This document shows, one piece after another, positions 35,665 through 46,270 of a stretch of DNA of 64,000 nt. Numbering within the stretch: position 1 is the stretch's first letter; every line of letters begins with the position of its first letter. A model generated the notes under the pieces. The model saw only the letters and a program-made list of their open reading frames with translations, ran no database searches and had not been told where the DNA came from. Origin of the DNA: Monodelphis domestica (lineage: Eukaryota > Chordata > Mammalia > Didelphimorphia > Didelphidae); NCBI RefSeq assembly GCF_027887165.1, contig NC_077228.1, forward strand, positions 379,824,492-379,888,491. The letters are read 5' to 3'. The position numbers and the translations under genes were made by a program.

Positions 35665-37160
35665 GATTTTTTTAAATTTTTATTTTATATTTTTTCAGAT
35701 TACATGAAGATAGAGTTTTAATAATCGATTTCTGGTATTTTGTGATCCACATTCCCTCTCTCTTTCACCTCCCCATGGTAGCAGGGGATATAATAAAAAA
35801 TTATGCATGTGCATGCAATACATATTTCCATGTTCATCATGTGAAAAATGACACATTTCTTATAGTAGAGAAAAATGCAGGAGGGAGATAGTGATAATTG
35901 GTATGCTTCTATATACATTCAGAATCTCTCACTTTCTTCTATGGTGGTGATGTAACGATAGAAATTCTTAAGAGGGAGTATTTCTATTTTAGATTAATTA
36001 ATCAAGAAGAGCTAAACTAGCCAGTCCACAATCCAAAAGGTGCCAAAGAGAGTGAGGATAAAATACAAAGCCTCAAGCTCAGCAAGAGCCTATGCAGCTA
36101 GAAGCAAGAGAGAGAAAATGAACCTTCAGAGGAAACAAATATTTTGTGACCTCATTCCCTTGTGACCTCATCACTCAGTTCCTCCCTTGGACATCCCAAG
36201 ACATCTCTGTAAATAGCCACCAAGAGGGTGGCTTGAAGATTCTGAACTCCTCCATCATTATTTCATGACAGGAAGAGGCAGATTTTCAGAATGCCAACAA
36301 GCCATTTTCTTTCTTGCCACTTGGTTGGGTTACTGTAGTACAAAATGGTGGCTAGAGTATTGTTCTGATTTTTTTCACTTAAGAGAGTCTTTGTTGATAC
36401 ACAAATGAGGAGTAGGTCTCTACCCTGGCTATAACAAAATCCAGCTCAATGAGATGGCTTGAGGTCTTGGAGTAAATAACTTGGAAGCTGGCTGACCTAC
36501 AAAACCCAAGATTCAGGAAAGGCTTCACATAAAAAATGATTACAGTTCAATATTAATTTTTCACAATGGATAGCATGTTTAGTCATGAATCCCTGTGCGA
36601 TGTCTTTGAAACTTGCCTTGCTGATTATAGTTAATTCATTCACAGGCAATCATAATACATTATTGCTGCTTCTGCGTACAAAAGTCTCCTGGTTTTGTTC
36701 ATTTCTCTTTGCATCATTTCATATCAGACTTTAGAGTTGATTTTTATTTTTGCTGTTTTGGGGGGATGTTGTGGTTGTCTTGTTTGCCATTTCTTATGAC
36801 ACAACTGTATTCCATTACAATCATGTAAGACAACTTGTTCAGTCATTCGCCAATTGATGGGCACTCCTTCATTTTCCAGTTCTTTGTCACCACAAAAAAT
36901 GCTGCTATAAATATTTTTGTATATATTACCCCTATCTTTGATCTCTCTGGGATAGAGAACTAGTATTGGTATTGCAAGGTCAAAGAGTATGCAGCTTTAT
37001 GGCCCTTCGGGCATGGTTCCAAATTGCTCTCCAGAATGGTTGTATCAATTCACAGCTGCACCAATTGTATATTAGTGTCCCAATTTTCCCACATCCCCTC
37101 CAATATTTATAATTCTCCTTTTTTGGCATATTAGCCAGTCTGATAGAAGCTATACTACTA
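35665..37160 (-). mobile_element. Old L1 3' end, antisense, split by an LTR-like insert
   Basis: The plus strand is the reverse complement of an L1 3' UTR ('gtatgcttctatatacattc') and the ORF2 C-terminus. On the minus strand 37165-36980 reads IRLANMPKKENYKYWRGCGK and GTLIYNWCSCELIQPFWRAIWN, the L1 Cys/His region. The L1 alignment is broken at 35951-36565 and resumes cleanly at 'ggatagcatg'. Confidence 0.85.
35951..36565 (+). mobile_element. Probable solo LTR inserted in the antisense L1
   Basis: About 615 bp foreign to L1 begins TGTAACGATAG and ends TTTTTCACA, giving TG...CA termini. L1 sequence on both sides rejoins at the 'ggtgga/tagc' point with a possible 4-bp target duplication. There is a TATA-like 'ggataaaatac' near 36056 but no clear AATAAA. 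No retroviral coding sequence is present. It is a fossil; the class is undetermined and orientation is inferred from the TATA-like site. Confidence 0.5.
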
Positions 37161-37179
37161 ACCATGGAATGAAAACTAT

Positions 37180-37490
37180 GTACTTTTTGACCACTCTATC
37201 TTTTTTCCATGCTTTACATTCTGTATATATTTTCCAAGCTATGCATTCTTTCTGCATCTCTGTTTATTCAAAATTTACTCCATTATCAAAGTTCAGTTCA
37301 AGTGTGCCCTTACCTATGGAATCTTCTATTATTTCCCTGGATATGGAATCAGCATATAGAGCTACAATGTACTTTATAAATCATTTTATCTGACCCATTT
37401 ATTTTACAGATGAGGAAAACAATTTTTAGAGAGATAGAGGGATTCATATCATCAAGTCTACTCAATACTTGAATAATACACTAAATTTTA
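37180..37490 (+). mobile_element. L2-like and MIR-like fragments
   Basis: 'aaagttcagttcaagtgtgc' resembles late L2 sequence, and 'ttattttacagatgaggaaa' is a MIR-type word. Both are weakly preserved. Confidence 0.4.
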
Positions 37491-37494
37491 GATA

Positions 37495-37800
37495 CTATTG
37501 GATAATTGTCAAAGAATTGGAGACTATTAACAGTGTTATAAGCTGGTAGAGTTGTGAACTAGTACAACCATTTGGGAGAAAAATTTGGACTCATACCCAA
37601 AGGACTATAAAATTGTGCATATGTTTGTGCATACAGCAATGCCATTAGCTTCTATCCCAAAGTGATCAAAGAAAGAGAAAAATGACCTATTTAAACAAAA
37701 TTTTATAGTTACTCTTCTTATGGTGTTAAAGAATTGGAAATTGAGAAGCTGCCTATCAACTGGGAAATGACTGAAAAAGTTCTAGTATATGATATTTTTG
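37495..37800 (+). mobile_element. L1 ORF2 3' fragment, sense
   Basis: 'gtagagttgtgaactagtac' and 'acccaaaggactataaaatt' align with the ORF2 C-terminal segment of the full-length L1 ('ggtggagttgtgaattgatc', 'cccaaagggcaataaaag'). It is diverged and truncated at both ends. Confidence 0.75.
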
Positions 37801-39021
37801 GAGTCTAAATCTTATTTTTTATCAATACCATGACTTCCAGTTCCTCAAATCCTTATTTCTTTCCCAGGTCTTCAACTTCTGTACAGGTTATATTCACCTC
37901 TCTTCCTCATCATGAGCCCTTGGTGAACCAATTCAACTCTAAACTGTTTTTTTTCTTGTGTCCCTGTCCTCTTTATTATATTGCTGATCTTGTTATGTCA
38001 AATCTCAGTACAGGATTGCTCCATTCTGTCACCTTCAATCCTACATAGGTATTCCTGAATGAAGATAGAGAAAATCACAAAATTGTGCTGACTAGTTCCA
38101 TGACAAATTTAGGTTTCATAACATCAACTTGGCTTTCATTACTGCAAGGCAATCCTATGATTCTACTCTAATTAACTTACTCTCTCACCATAGTATTTCT
38201 TTTAAATCTTATCCCTCCTCCATTGCTCCCCTCCCACATCAGCTGATAACCTTGTTTTATATTTAACTGAAAATAATAAAGCCATTCAACAAGAGCTTCT
38301 TCTTTCTTCCTCATCTCAGAGCAACCAGAGGCCTCTTTACACTATTTTATCCTTTACCCCTATCTCACATGAGTATTTTTTCTGCCACGACAAACCTCTC
38401 TACATAAAAAAGATCCTATTCTATCCAGTCTTCTGTAGAAAATTGCTTCCCTCATATCATCATTCATATTTTCATTCTCTCCCTATCTATTGCTGCTTCC
38501 TTACTATCTACAAACATCATATCTCCTCTACCCTCAAAAAAACCTAAGAATCCATCCTTACTGGTTAGAAATCTATCTTTTTTTTTTTTTGCTAAATTGC
38601 TCAACAAGACCACCTATAATAACTTTCTTCATTCTCTTTGCTCTCACTCTTTAATTCTGAGGTTTGGCTTCCAAATTCATCATTCAAAACTGATCCCTCC
38701 AAAGTTCCTAACAATGTCTTAATTGCTAAATCTATTGGAATTGTCCCAATCTTCATCTATCTTAATGTATATACAATCTTTTACACTGTCAATCACCATT
38801 TTTTTCCTCAATGTGTTCTCCCTTAAATGTGGGGATATCACTCTCTCCTAGTTCTCCTCTTACCTATATAACCATTCCTCTTTTGCCTTTGCTGGTCCCT
38901 CAATTAAGACTTACTTGGTAACTGTGTTCTTTATTACAAATATCTTTCCTACACTTTCTCTTCTCCCTCTAAATGATTTAATTTTGTGATCTCATCAGCT
39001 TCCATAGATTCAATTATTAAT

Positions 39022-39348
39022 TGTAAAATGGAGATTTGAATCCCAGATTTCAATTCCCAGAAGTCCTTGGTAGTTCCCAGAATTCCCTATAATATCACTC
39101 TGAGTCATCACCTGAGTGTGAGAACACAATTTGTATTTAAACTGACTCTCGCCCTACTTCGCCCCTCTCTCTGCTTCCACTTCTAAGAACACGTGTATCT
39201 CAAGATGTAGAGTAAGTGGCTGTGAATGGGCTTTTCAGCCCTCCTAGACACGTGTTTTTCTTATTTTGTATTTTCTTTATTTCTTAATCTTTAATAAACC
39301 TCATAAAATTACAATACTTTTGGCAGAGAAACTAATTTAAATGTTATA
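39022..39348 (+). mobile_element. Solo LTR of an endogenous retrovirus, family A copy 2
   Basis: It starts TGTAAAATGGAGATTTGA like the copy at 8930. It shares 'cccagaagtcctt', a 'gtatttaaact' TATA-like site, the 'tgaatgggcttttcagccc' block and AATAAA near 39293. Flanks 'ttaat' and 'ttatt' may be a 5-bp target duplication. It is shorter than the first copy. It is inserted into L2, and no internal retroviral sequence is present. Confidence 0.75.
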
Positions 39349-39516
39349 TTATTCCATTCTGACATTTCTCAGTTTTATTTATCTCTCCCTCACCTCTCTG
39401 CTAACTTTCAGTCTGGTATTTCCAAATTTGATTAGAGATTAGATACCTTAAACTCAATGGCCCACAAGATATTTTAAACTTAACATTCCCAAAACTGAAT
39501 TGGCAATTTCTAGTTA

Positions 39517-39757
39517 TTGTTTAGTTGTGTCCAACTCTTAATGACCATATTTTGATTAGTCTTGACAAAGATGTTGGAGTGGTTTGTCATTTCCTTCTCC
39601 AACTCATTTTATAGAAGAGGAAACTGGGCAAACAGAGTTAAGTGACTTGCCCGGGGTCACACAGCTAGTAAGTGTCCCAGGCTGGATTTGAACTCATGAA
39701 GATGAATCTTCTTGTTTCTAAACCTAGTACTCTATCCACTTTGTTAGCTGACTGCTG
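39517..39757 (-). mobile_element. tRNA-derived SINE with RTE-type tail
   Basis: The plus strand reads 'tgtgtccaactcttaatgac' (RTE-type end), 'gagtggtttgtcatttcctt', 'cccggggtcacacagctagt' and 'gatttgaactcatgaagatg', the reverse complement of the SINE. It lies within L2. Confidence 0.88.
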
Positions 39758-39814
39758 AAATGATAATCTTTCTCTGAAAATTTTCTGCTCTTCCTAACTT
39801 TCCTATTTCTATCC

Positions 39815-39822
39815 TTCTAGTC
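39815..39822. repeat. Left 8-bp target duplication of the hAT MITE
   Basis: TTCTAGTC is repeated exactly at 40015-40022. The central TA fits the nnnTAnnn preference of Buster-type hAT elements. Confidence 0.93.
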
Positions 39823-40014
39823 CAGTGGTTCTCAACCTTTCTGATGCTGTGACCCTGCAATATAGTTCCTCGTGTTGCAGTGACCCCAAACCAAAAAATT
39901 ATTTTGGTGGCTACTTCAAAACTGTAGTTTTGCTACAGTTATGATTTGGAATATAAATACCTGATATGCATTATATATTCTCATTGCTACAAATTGAGAG
40001 GTTGAGAACCACTG
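39823..40014. mobile_element. hAT (Buster/SPIN-like) non-autonomous MITE, 192 bp
   Basis: Terminal inverted repeats start CAGTGGTTCTCAACCT at the left and end with the exact reverse complement at the right (16 of 16). The duplications on both sides are perfect. The interior ('gctacttcaaaactgtagtt', 'tgttgcagtgaccccaaacc') resembles SPIN/URR1-type elements known from opossum, rodents and other tetrapods. No transposase is encoded, so it was moved in trans. Confidence 0.9.
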
Positions 40015-40710
40015 TTCTAGTCACTCATATTCCCAGTCTATTTCTCTCTCTTTCTCACCCTTTATATTCAATTTGTTTCTAAGACTTGTCAATTTTACCT
40101 TTGGAATATCTCTCATATATACCCAGACTCCTCTGCTCTAAGATATAATCATCCTGGTTCATAATCTAATCACTTCATGCCTGAACTATTGACAGATTAT
40201 TAGTTGGTCACCTTGTCTCAACCCTCCACCTCACTCCAGTCCATCCTCTCCTCAGCTGTCAAAATATTCATAAACTATAGTTCTAGTCATATCTCCCTTC
40301 TAATAAATAAGCCCTAGAGACTCCCTCTCCTCTTCAAGATAAAACATAAAGTCTTCTGTTTAGAATTCTAATTCCTTCATAACCTATCCCCACCCCCTGC
40401 TTTTCTAATCTTCTTATATCTAGGCCCTCCACTCCACTCCACAATCTTGAATCATTTCTGCCTCCTGACTTCTATGATCTCCTTCAAGACCCAGTTAAAA
40501 TATTACCTACTACAGAAAACCCTACCAATTTCTTTTGTAGATAGCTTGTTTGTACATAGTTGTTTGAATGTTGACTCCCCTTTAGACTCCTTGTGAACTC
40601 CTTGAGATCTGAAACTATCATTTACTTTTTTTTTTTTGGTATTTTCAGGGCTTAGTTCAAGGCCTGGAATATAGTAGACACTAAATATATGTATTATGAC
40701 TGATTCAGTT

Positions 40711-41805
40711 TCTCAGCAAGTATTAATAATGCCTGTTGTCTGACATTTTATGTGACTAACTTAAAACTAATTTCTTCTGTCCTTAATTGCAAACATTCAA
40801 TTTATTTAGTTTTATGTTTCTAATTTTTGTAACTGATTAATATCAGAGTTACAAGCTACTGAACTTTAAAGAATAAAAGTATATCAGTCTTATACAAACA
40901 GGCAAAAATTGAGATGTGGAGACATTAGAATAAGAGCAAAACAAAGAAGTATATTCAGTTTCATAGGCATTTTCCACTGTGTCAAGATAGGGAAACTCTT
41001 ATTTTCAGAAAAGGATCTAAGATCCTGTTAAATGAGAGGGGGAAACCTATGAGATTTGTTCATAAATTTTCTAAATATGAACTTTTTTAAGAAATTCTAT
41101 TCCATTTTCCTGAGTTTATCATTAAGAATAGTTTTTTAGATTTCTGCTTCCTTATCTTTTCTCATTTTTCTTTTTTTAATCTCACAAATAATTTAAAAAT
41201 GAAATTTGTGTCATGAGATAAATTCCTTTACTATTTTTTGTTAACTTCTGTCTTTACTTGAGTAGAGGACCATTTTTCTTAATTTGCTACAGAATGCAAA
41301 GGAATCTGAAACAGGTTCAAGGAAGCTTCAGGGACTGTTTGATTTGATGCAAATGTCTTGTGACCACATGCAGGAAAAAAGATGTTTAGTAGAGATCCAA
41401 ACTTCATTCCCAGACTGAACTCCTAAAGATGTTTTCTTTTTTTTTTTAGCTATATAGTATCTGATAGTATCATTCCAGCATCAAATTTCATCAGATCCCA
41501 AGAGTGTGATTTCTTTTGCATTACAGTGAGGGAGTTGGATTAGTTGACATATTTAGTTCCTTCCAACTATAAGTCTATGATTTTATGATTCTGTGATAAC
41601 TAGTATTCTGACTAAGAGTTAGGCCTTTTCTTATTGGATCCATCAGACTTGGACTCTTTAACATGGCACCTTTGGGAAACCTGTGGAATAGAGAAATGAA
41701 GGAGATAGTTTAAGAATATCCTGAGTCATCCTATCACCATTCCAAAAAATAGGCAAAATTTAATTGAAATATTAAGATAAATACTGAAATATCTAAAAAT
41801 TAAAA
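40711..41805. other. Mostly unassigned; MIR 3' end at 41525-41600
   Basis: 'agtgagggagttggattagt' followed by 'ccttccaactataagtctat' is a MIR-type 3' end. The remaining sequence shows no gene or named repeat. Confidence 0.5.
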
Positions 41806-41809
41806 TTTT

Positions 41810-42060
41810 AAAATAATAGCTAACATTTATATAATGTTTAGTATGTGCCAGGAACTGTGCTAAGCACTTTATAATTGTTACCTCATTTGAGCTTCACAAC
41901 AACACTGGGAAGAAAGTGCTCTTATAATCTCTATTTTGCAAATGAGGAAACTCAGATTAACAGAGGATAAGTGACTTTCCCTGGGTCACACAGCTAGCAA
42001 ATATCTGAGGTTAAGACTGAATTCAGGTTTTCCTAAGTTCAGATCCAGTGTTGTAGCCAC
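41810..42060 (+). mobile_element. MIR-type SINE
   Basis: 'agtatgtgccaggaactgtg', 'cttcacaacaacactgggaa', 'gcaaatgaggaaactcagat' and 'gggtcacacagctagcaaat' are in order; one of the better-preserved copies here. Confidence 0.88.
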
Positions 42061-42780
42061 ACTTCTTGATAAAGTTCCCCATATGTCAGACTGGCCAACA
42101 CAATCCTGTCAATGTGAGCAAGAATGGATTTATTAATGAAGAAAAGAAATAGCCCAAGTAAGTCATTAAGAAGGGTTTCCTTATTGTAGTTATTCTGTGT
42201 GATCCACTTAGGAAGAGAGCTGGGAGGCAGAGAGAGAAGGAGGAAGAAATAATGTTTTCTGTCATCCTTTTCCCATAGTAATGGTTGTATCAACCCTGGA
42301 GTACGGATCTACACACTCTGAGAACAATTCTGGCATATACCTATCACTAATAATGTATGCACCTGGACAAATACCACAGACTGTGCCTGGAGTCATTGCT
42401 GGGAAAGCACAGAGAAGGACCATCTGGCCACTTCCCACTTTAGCCAATTATTTGTGATAACTATGTGCCAAAATCAATTGTTCCCTGATGACATTTCAAA
42501 AGTATGATCATGCAATTCAATAAAATTTAAAAAATAAAAAATGACTATGAGAACAGGAATAAGGGAAATGGTCACCTTAATTGCAAACAAATGGGTGACT
42601 GAGAGAGGGACAGAAAGAGGACAAGAAGTCACCCCTACTCCCAAGCCTTCAATGGTAGAATTGGAAGGAACTAAGATCTTTGGGGAATATCTCAGCATAT
42701 GTTAGGAAGACCTTTGTTTCATCCCCTATTTACCATATCATCCCTTCTCCTTGTTAGATGATAGACCCTACATCTAGGTG
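42061..42780. other. Unassigned non-coding sequence
   Basis: No feature recognised. Minus-strand open frames of 61-84 codons look accidental. Confidence 0.5.
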
Positions 42781-42784
42781 CCCC

Positions 42785-42897
42785 TTGAAAATGGACTGAA
42801 GAAGGAAACGTCAAACAAGTCTATCATCTCTGCTAAGGAAAAACCAAACAGGGTCACTAAGAGCTGAACACAACTGAAAAAAGACTGAACAACAACA
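42785..42897 (+). mobile_element. RTE-type tail of a SINE or RTE LINE
   Basis: 'ggactgaagaaggaaacgtc' leads through 'ctgctaaggaaaaaccaaac' and 'agggtcactaagagctgaac' to 'gactgaacaacaac'. This is the RTE 3' end without the tRNA head, so it could be a 5'-truncated SINE or an RTE copy. Confidence 0.75.
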
Positions 42898-44634
42898 TGT
42901 ACAGCTCATGGAAGGAGTTATAATGATAAAGTCAAACTTGTGAGCACTAAGAATAAGGAAAATGGTGCTAAAGTTTGCTTCAGGGGAAGAGGAAAAAGAA
43001 ATGAGAGCCATTTTAACAAGGAACAGTTGTTCCATTAAAAAACAAAACTCTCTATATGCCATTCATAATTTAGCTAATTGTTGAGGCCACTTTCAAGATG
43101 CATTCTATCATGGGAATCTATGCTCTCTATTGATACAAGCCTTTTCCCCTCATGCAGGTTCTCACTGAGATGGAAACAAGACTTATTTCATGTAAAATAA
43201 AAGAATTCCTAAATAGGATCTTAATATTCATAAATAGGCTTGTGGCCTGCTGCAGGGAGGTTGAATATTCCCATTGTTCATCTCTCTAAAAATGTACTGT
43301 TGGTGGCATTACAGAGGCCCGGGAAATTCCTGACCACCAAAATCCAGAGGAGCAAGCAACTAATGAGCAGGAGGCCAAAGGGAGAAAAGTTTAAAGTAAA
43401 GGTTAAGTCAAAGGAGGGCGAATGAGGATTGTGAATGGAGGAGGGTGGCAGGGAACAGAGAGGAGAGTGATGCTGTTCACACAGTGTTAGATATGTTTGA
43501 CCCTCTTCTGGATTGTGAGGAATGTTAAAGACTTGGAACTGGGTTTTATATTTTATGCCATATCAGTGTTTTAAAATTCCATTAAACTAGGTTTGGATAA
43601 AGGATAATTCTTTCATGGTTCAGAAGCAGAGCTTGATAGCATCAGAAACCATTTGGATATATCTGTTGACTTAGCTGTGTGGGGATGTCTGTTTTCTAAG
43701 GGGAAAAAAAATCAGTTGTACTTCTTGTTCCCATTTTTTCCATTTCTTTTATTTTCTTTCCTCTTTTTTTCCCTATGTAACATACTGCTACTTCTGCTGT
43801 TTTTCCCAACCCTTTTACACTTGGCATAAATACGTGCTTTAAATATATTCCAATGATTATGGGTGTCCCATGGAGCTGCGCACTTTACAATGGTGTCCGT
43901 TAGTCAGTGTTTTTATTGCCTAAGTTACCATGCCTTGGTAATGTGTGTTATTAAGTGCCACCCCTTTCCAACACTTTGAGGCTATATAATTACCAAAGGA
44001 GGCAATCTCCCGATGTTTGCAAATTTACACAGAAGCCCAAACTGGGGCACCGGCTGCTAGATAGCAATAACAGAATATGTTCCTGTGGATCCTGCTGAAA
44101 AATGGTAATTTCAGTTCTGTGTTTTTAATTTCCAGGGAACTGTTTGTCTAAAGACCCCTGGGTACCCAAAGAGCTGTACTCATCTGAAATAGAACCCCTA
44201 GCAACCCTGACAAATGAAGTGAAAGCCACATCCATGTCTCACCCATAATAATCCTTCATCTAAGAGCAAGACTCTCAGGCCAAAGGGACAGGGTAACCAA
44301 TCTCACTTCTGCTTTTCTCTAAATGAGGAAACCCTTAAGTTTAAAGGAAGAGAAACATCCCAATGCATAAGCTTCAATATTTAATTACAGGGGAGGGCAT
44401 TCTATATCCTCTTCCCATTTTACAGGCCATTCCCCACTTTAGTAAACATCCTTTTCTAAATATAGGTGCCAGGAAAATAGGGATGAAGAAATAGGACACT
44501 TTCAGGGGGGTAACAAAATATATCTACCCACAAGAAAAATAAAAAACAAGTGTGATGAGTTATTTATGTGAGATCAGTTCAACAAAGCCTCCCTAGGTCA
44601 CCTCACTAAGTCCTAATTTCCAAAGTGCTGAAAT
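42898..44634. other. Unassigned non-coding sequence
   Basis: No gene or named repeat. It includes the unusual block at 43840-44220 described separately. Confidence 0.5.
43840..44220. other. Possible conserved non-coding block
   Basis: This stretch has balanced base composition, keeps several CpGs ('gctgcgcac', 'tgtccgtta', 'ctcccgatg', 'caccggct') and shows no repeat resemblance, unlike most of the window. Such texture is typical of conserved enhancers, but conservation cannot be seen from one sequence. Confidence 0.3.
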
Positions 44635-44800
44635 ATCATAGATAGGGTTCTGGGCTTGGCATCAGGAAAACCTCGGTTCAAAGCCTGCCTCTGATATTTA
44701 CCAGCTAGGAGTCCAAGAATGCCATGTAACTTCACCAACCTGGAGTTTACTAAACTAGAGAAGTGGCTTAAATAATACTGTTGAATCTACCTATGTTTCT
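44635..44800 (+). mobile_element. Diverged tRNA-headed or MIR-type SINE
   Basis: 'gcttggcatcaggaaaacct' and 'cggttcaaagcctgcctctg' follow the SINE head pattern. The tail is poorly preserved. Confidence 0.6.
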
Positions 44801-44839
44801 AGTGATATTCAATTAATCAAATAATCAGTGAATTAACAT

Positions 44840-44930
44840 AAGAGGATTTTTTAAACCTTTACTATGTGTCAGGTGCTGGGCTAGGTCCTGGGAATACATA
44901 TTAGGGATTCAAAATCATCTGCAAACTTTA
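44840..44930 (+). repeat. Old dispersed repeat fragment
   Basis: 'actatgtgtcaggtgctggg' followed by 'ctgggaatacatattaggga' is a widespread mammalian repeat opening also seen at 51785. Family not named. Confidence 0.5.
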
Positions 44931-45194
44931 AAGTTCTATATGTTATTTTTATTAATGAACTACATAAATCACTATCGTAATATATGAATAGAAAAGCCAA
45001 CAACCACAAGTAGCATCTGTGTGCTGAGTATATTGGACACAAATGAGATGAATATTATTCTGCATCAAAGAGCTCATATTTGAGGGGAGATAAAGCTTCT
45101 CCACAAGAAAATTCACATTAGGAACAAATATCTGGGATTTCATGAATGTGGGGGAACTCCCAGTGAAGTGATTCTCTCCAGCAACAGAGACGAT

Positions 45195-45310
45195 AACCCT
45201 TCTAAAAGGCACAAAGAGCTTACATGAGCTGACTAGGGTCACACCAACAATAAAAATTAAAAGCAGGATCTGAGCATGTCTCTCTGGTTCCAAACCTAGC
45301 CCTAAATCAA
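45195..45310 (+). mobile_element. MIR-type SINE fragment
   Basis: 'tgactagggtcacaccaaca' and 'gcaggatctgagcatgtctc' correspond to the MIR 'agggtcacacagcta...ggatttgaacc' segment. Confidence 0.5.
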
Positions 45311-45539
45311 GCTGACTCCATTTCCAGCAGAAACAATTAGAAAATAATACCAGAAAGAGTGGAATTAAATGTAAATCACAAAGGAGTTCAGAGGACAGTC
45401 AAAGGGATGTTAGCCAAAGTGGGTCTCAAAAACTTGCTGAAGGAAGTAGGCCTAAAGTTTGAGTTGAAATATAGGCAGATTTGAACAGAGGTGTGCATAG
45501 GAGGATGAAAAATACAGGCAGACAAACAGACAGAGAACA

Positions 45540-45835
45540 TTCATTACAATTATCACAATAATTTTGGGAAAATATAGAAAAACCTACAAGAAATTAAAAA
45601 AATAAAACAAGCAGAACCAAAAGAACATTATATATAGCAACAAAAATATTTTTTGAAGAATGACTTATGCATGTTCACCTTCATAGAGAAAACTGAAAAA
45701 CAGAAATAACTAAGATAGTTTTATACATACATATATCTTTTTGTTAAATGATGTATTCTCTGAAAGAGGAAGAGAGGGAGGGAGGTTGTTAATTAGGTAT
45801 TTAAATATAACAAACAAAAAAAGAATTTAAAAAAT
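45540..45835 (+). mobile_element. 5'-truncated L1 3' end
   Basis: 'aagcagaaccaaaagaacat' matches L1 'gagcagaaccaggagaacat'. It continues to the 3' UTR-like 'gaagagagggagggaggttg' and ends A-rich. Confidence 0.7.
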
Positions 45836-45864
45836 GAATTCCAATCATAATTTATTATATCTAT

Positions 45865-45965
45865 ATTTCAGAAACTGGAAGATACATAGGGATATAAATA
45901 CAAGAAAGAAAGAAAATCCCTTCTCTCAAGGAGTTTATCTTCCAGTGGAGGAAGCAACACATTAA
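45865..45965 (+). repeat. Old dispersed repeat fragment
   Basis: 'cccttctctcaaggagttta' and 'tcttccagtggaggaagcaa' fit the same repeat as at 44840 and 51785, here split by L1. Confidence 0.5.
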
Positions 45966-46024
45966 AAAAGAGGAATTGGAAGAAGGAAGAAGAAAGGAGA
46001 CCTACTGTATTGGGGTTAAAGTGT

Positions 46025-46270
46025 CTGGTGTGGTAGCTATGTGGCAAAGGTATAATGCACAAAGCCTGGGGTCAGGAATGCTGGAATTCAAATTTGGCCT
46101 CAGCTGTGTGATCTTAGGGAAGTCACTTAACTTCTGTTTGCCTCAGTTGCCTCAATGGTACAAAAAGATATAATAACAGCACCTTCTGCTCAGGGTTATT
46201 ATGATCATTAAATGAGATAGTATTTGTAAAATTCTAAGTATAGTACTTAATGAATGCTTATTCCCCATCT
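46025..46270 (+). mobile_element. tRNA-headed SINE with MIR/L2-type tail
   Basis: The head 'ggtagctatgtggcaaaggt' and 'ggggtcaggaatgctggaat' match the RTE-tailed SINEs. The tail is different: 'gctcagggttattatgatca' and 'ttaatgaatgcttattccc', an L2-like ending. This indicates a separate SINE subfamily moved by L2. Confidence 0.75.

Larger units (their letters stand above)
37830..40710 (+). mobile_element. Long, nearly complete L2 LINE with three later insertions
   Basis: Successive L2 landmarks occur in order: 'ttggctttcattactgcaag', 'tatctacaaacatcatatct', 'gaggtttggcttccaaattc', 'ttttgtgatctcatcagctt', 'aacttaacattcccaaaact', 'cactccagtccatcctctcc', 'cttcataacctatcccc', and the 3' end 'aaggcctggaatatagtaga' with TGACTGATTC. 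Removing three insertions (39022-39348, 39517-39757, 39823-40014) leaves a continuous element. ORF2 is decayed. L2 died long before these younger families moved. Confidence 0.8.
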
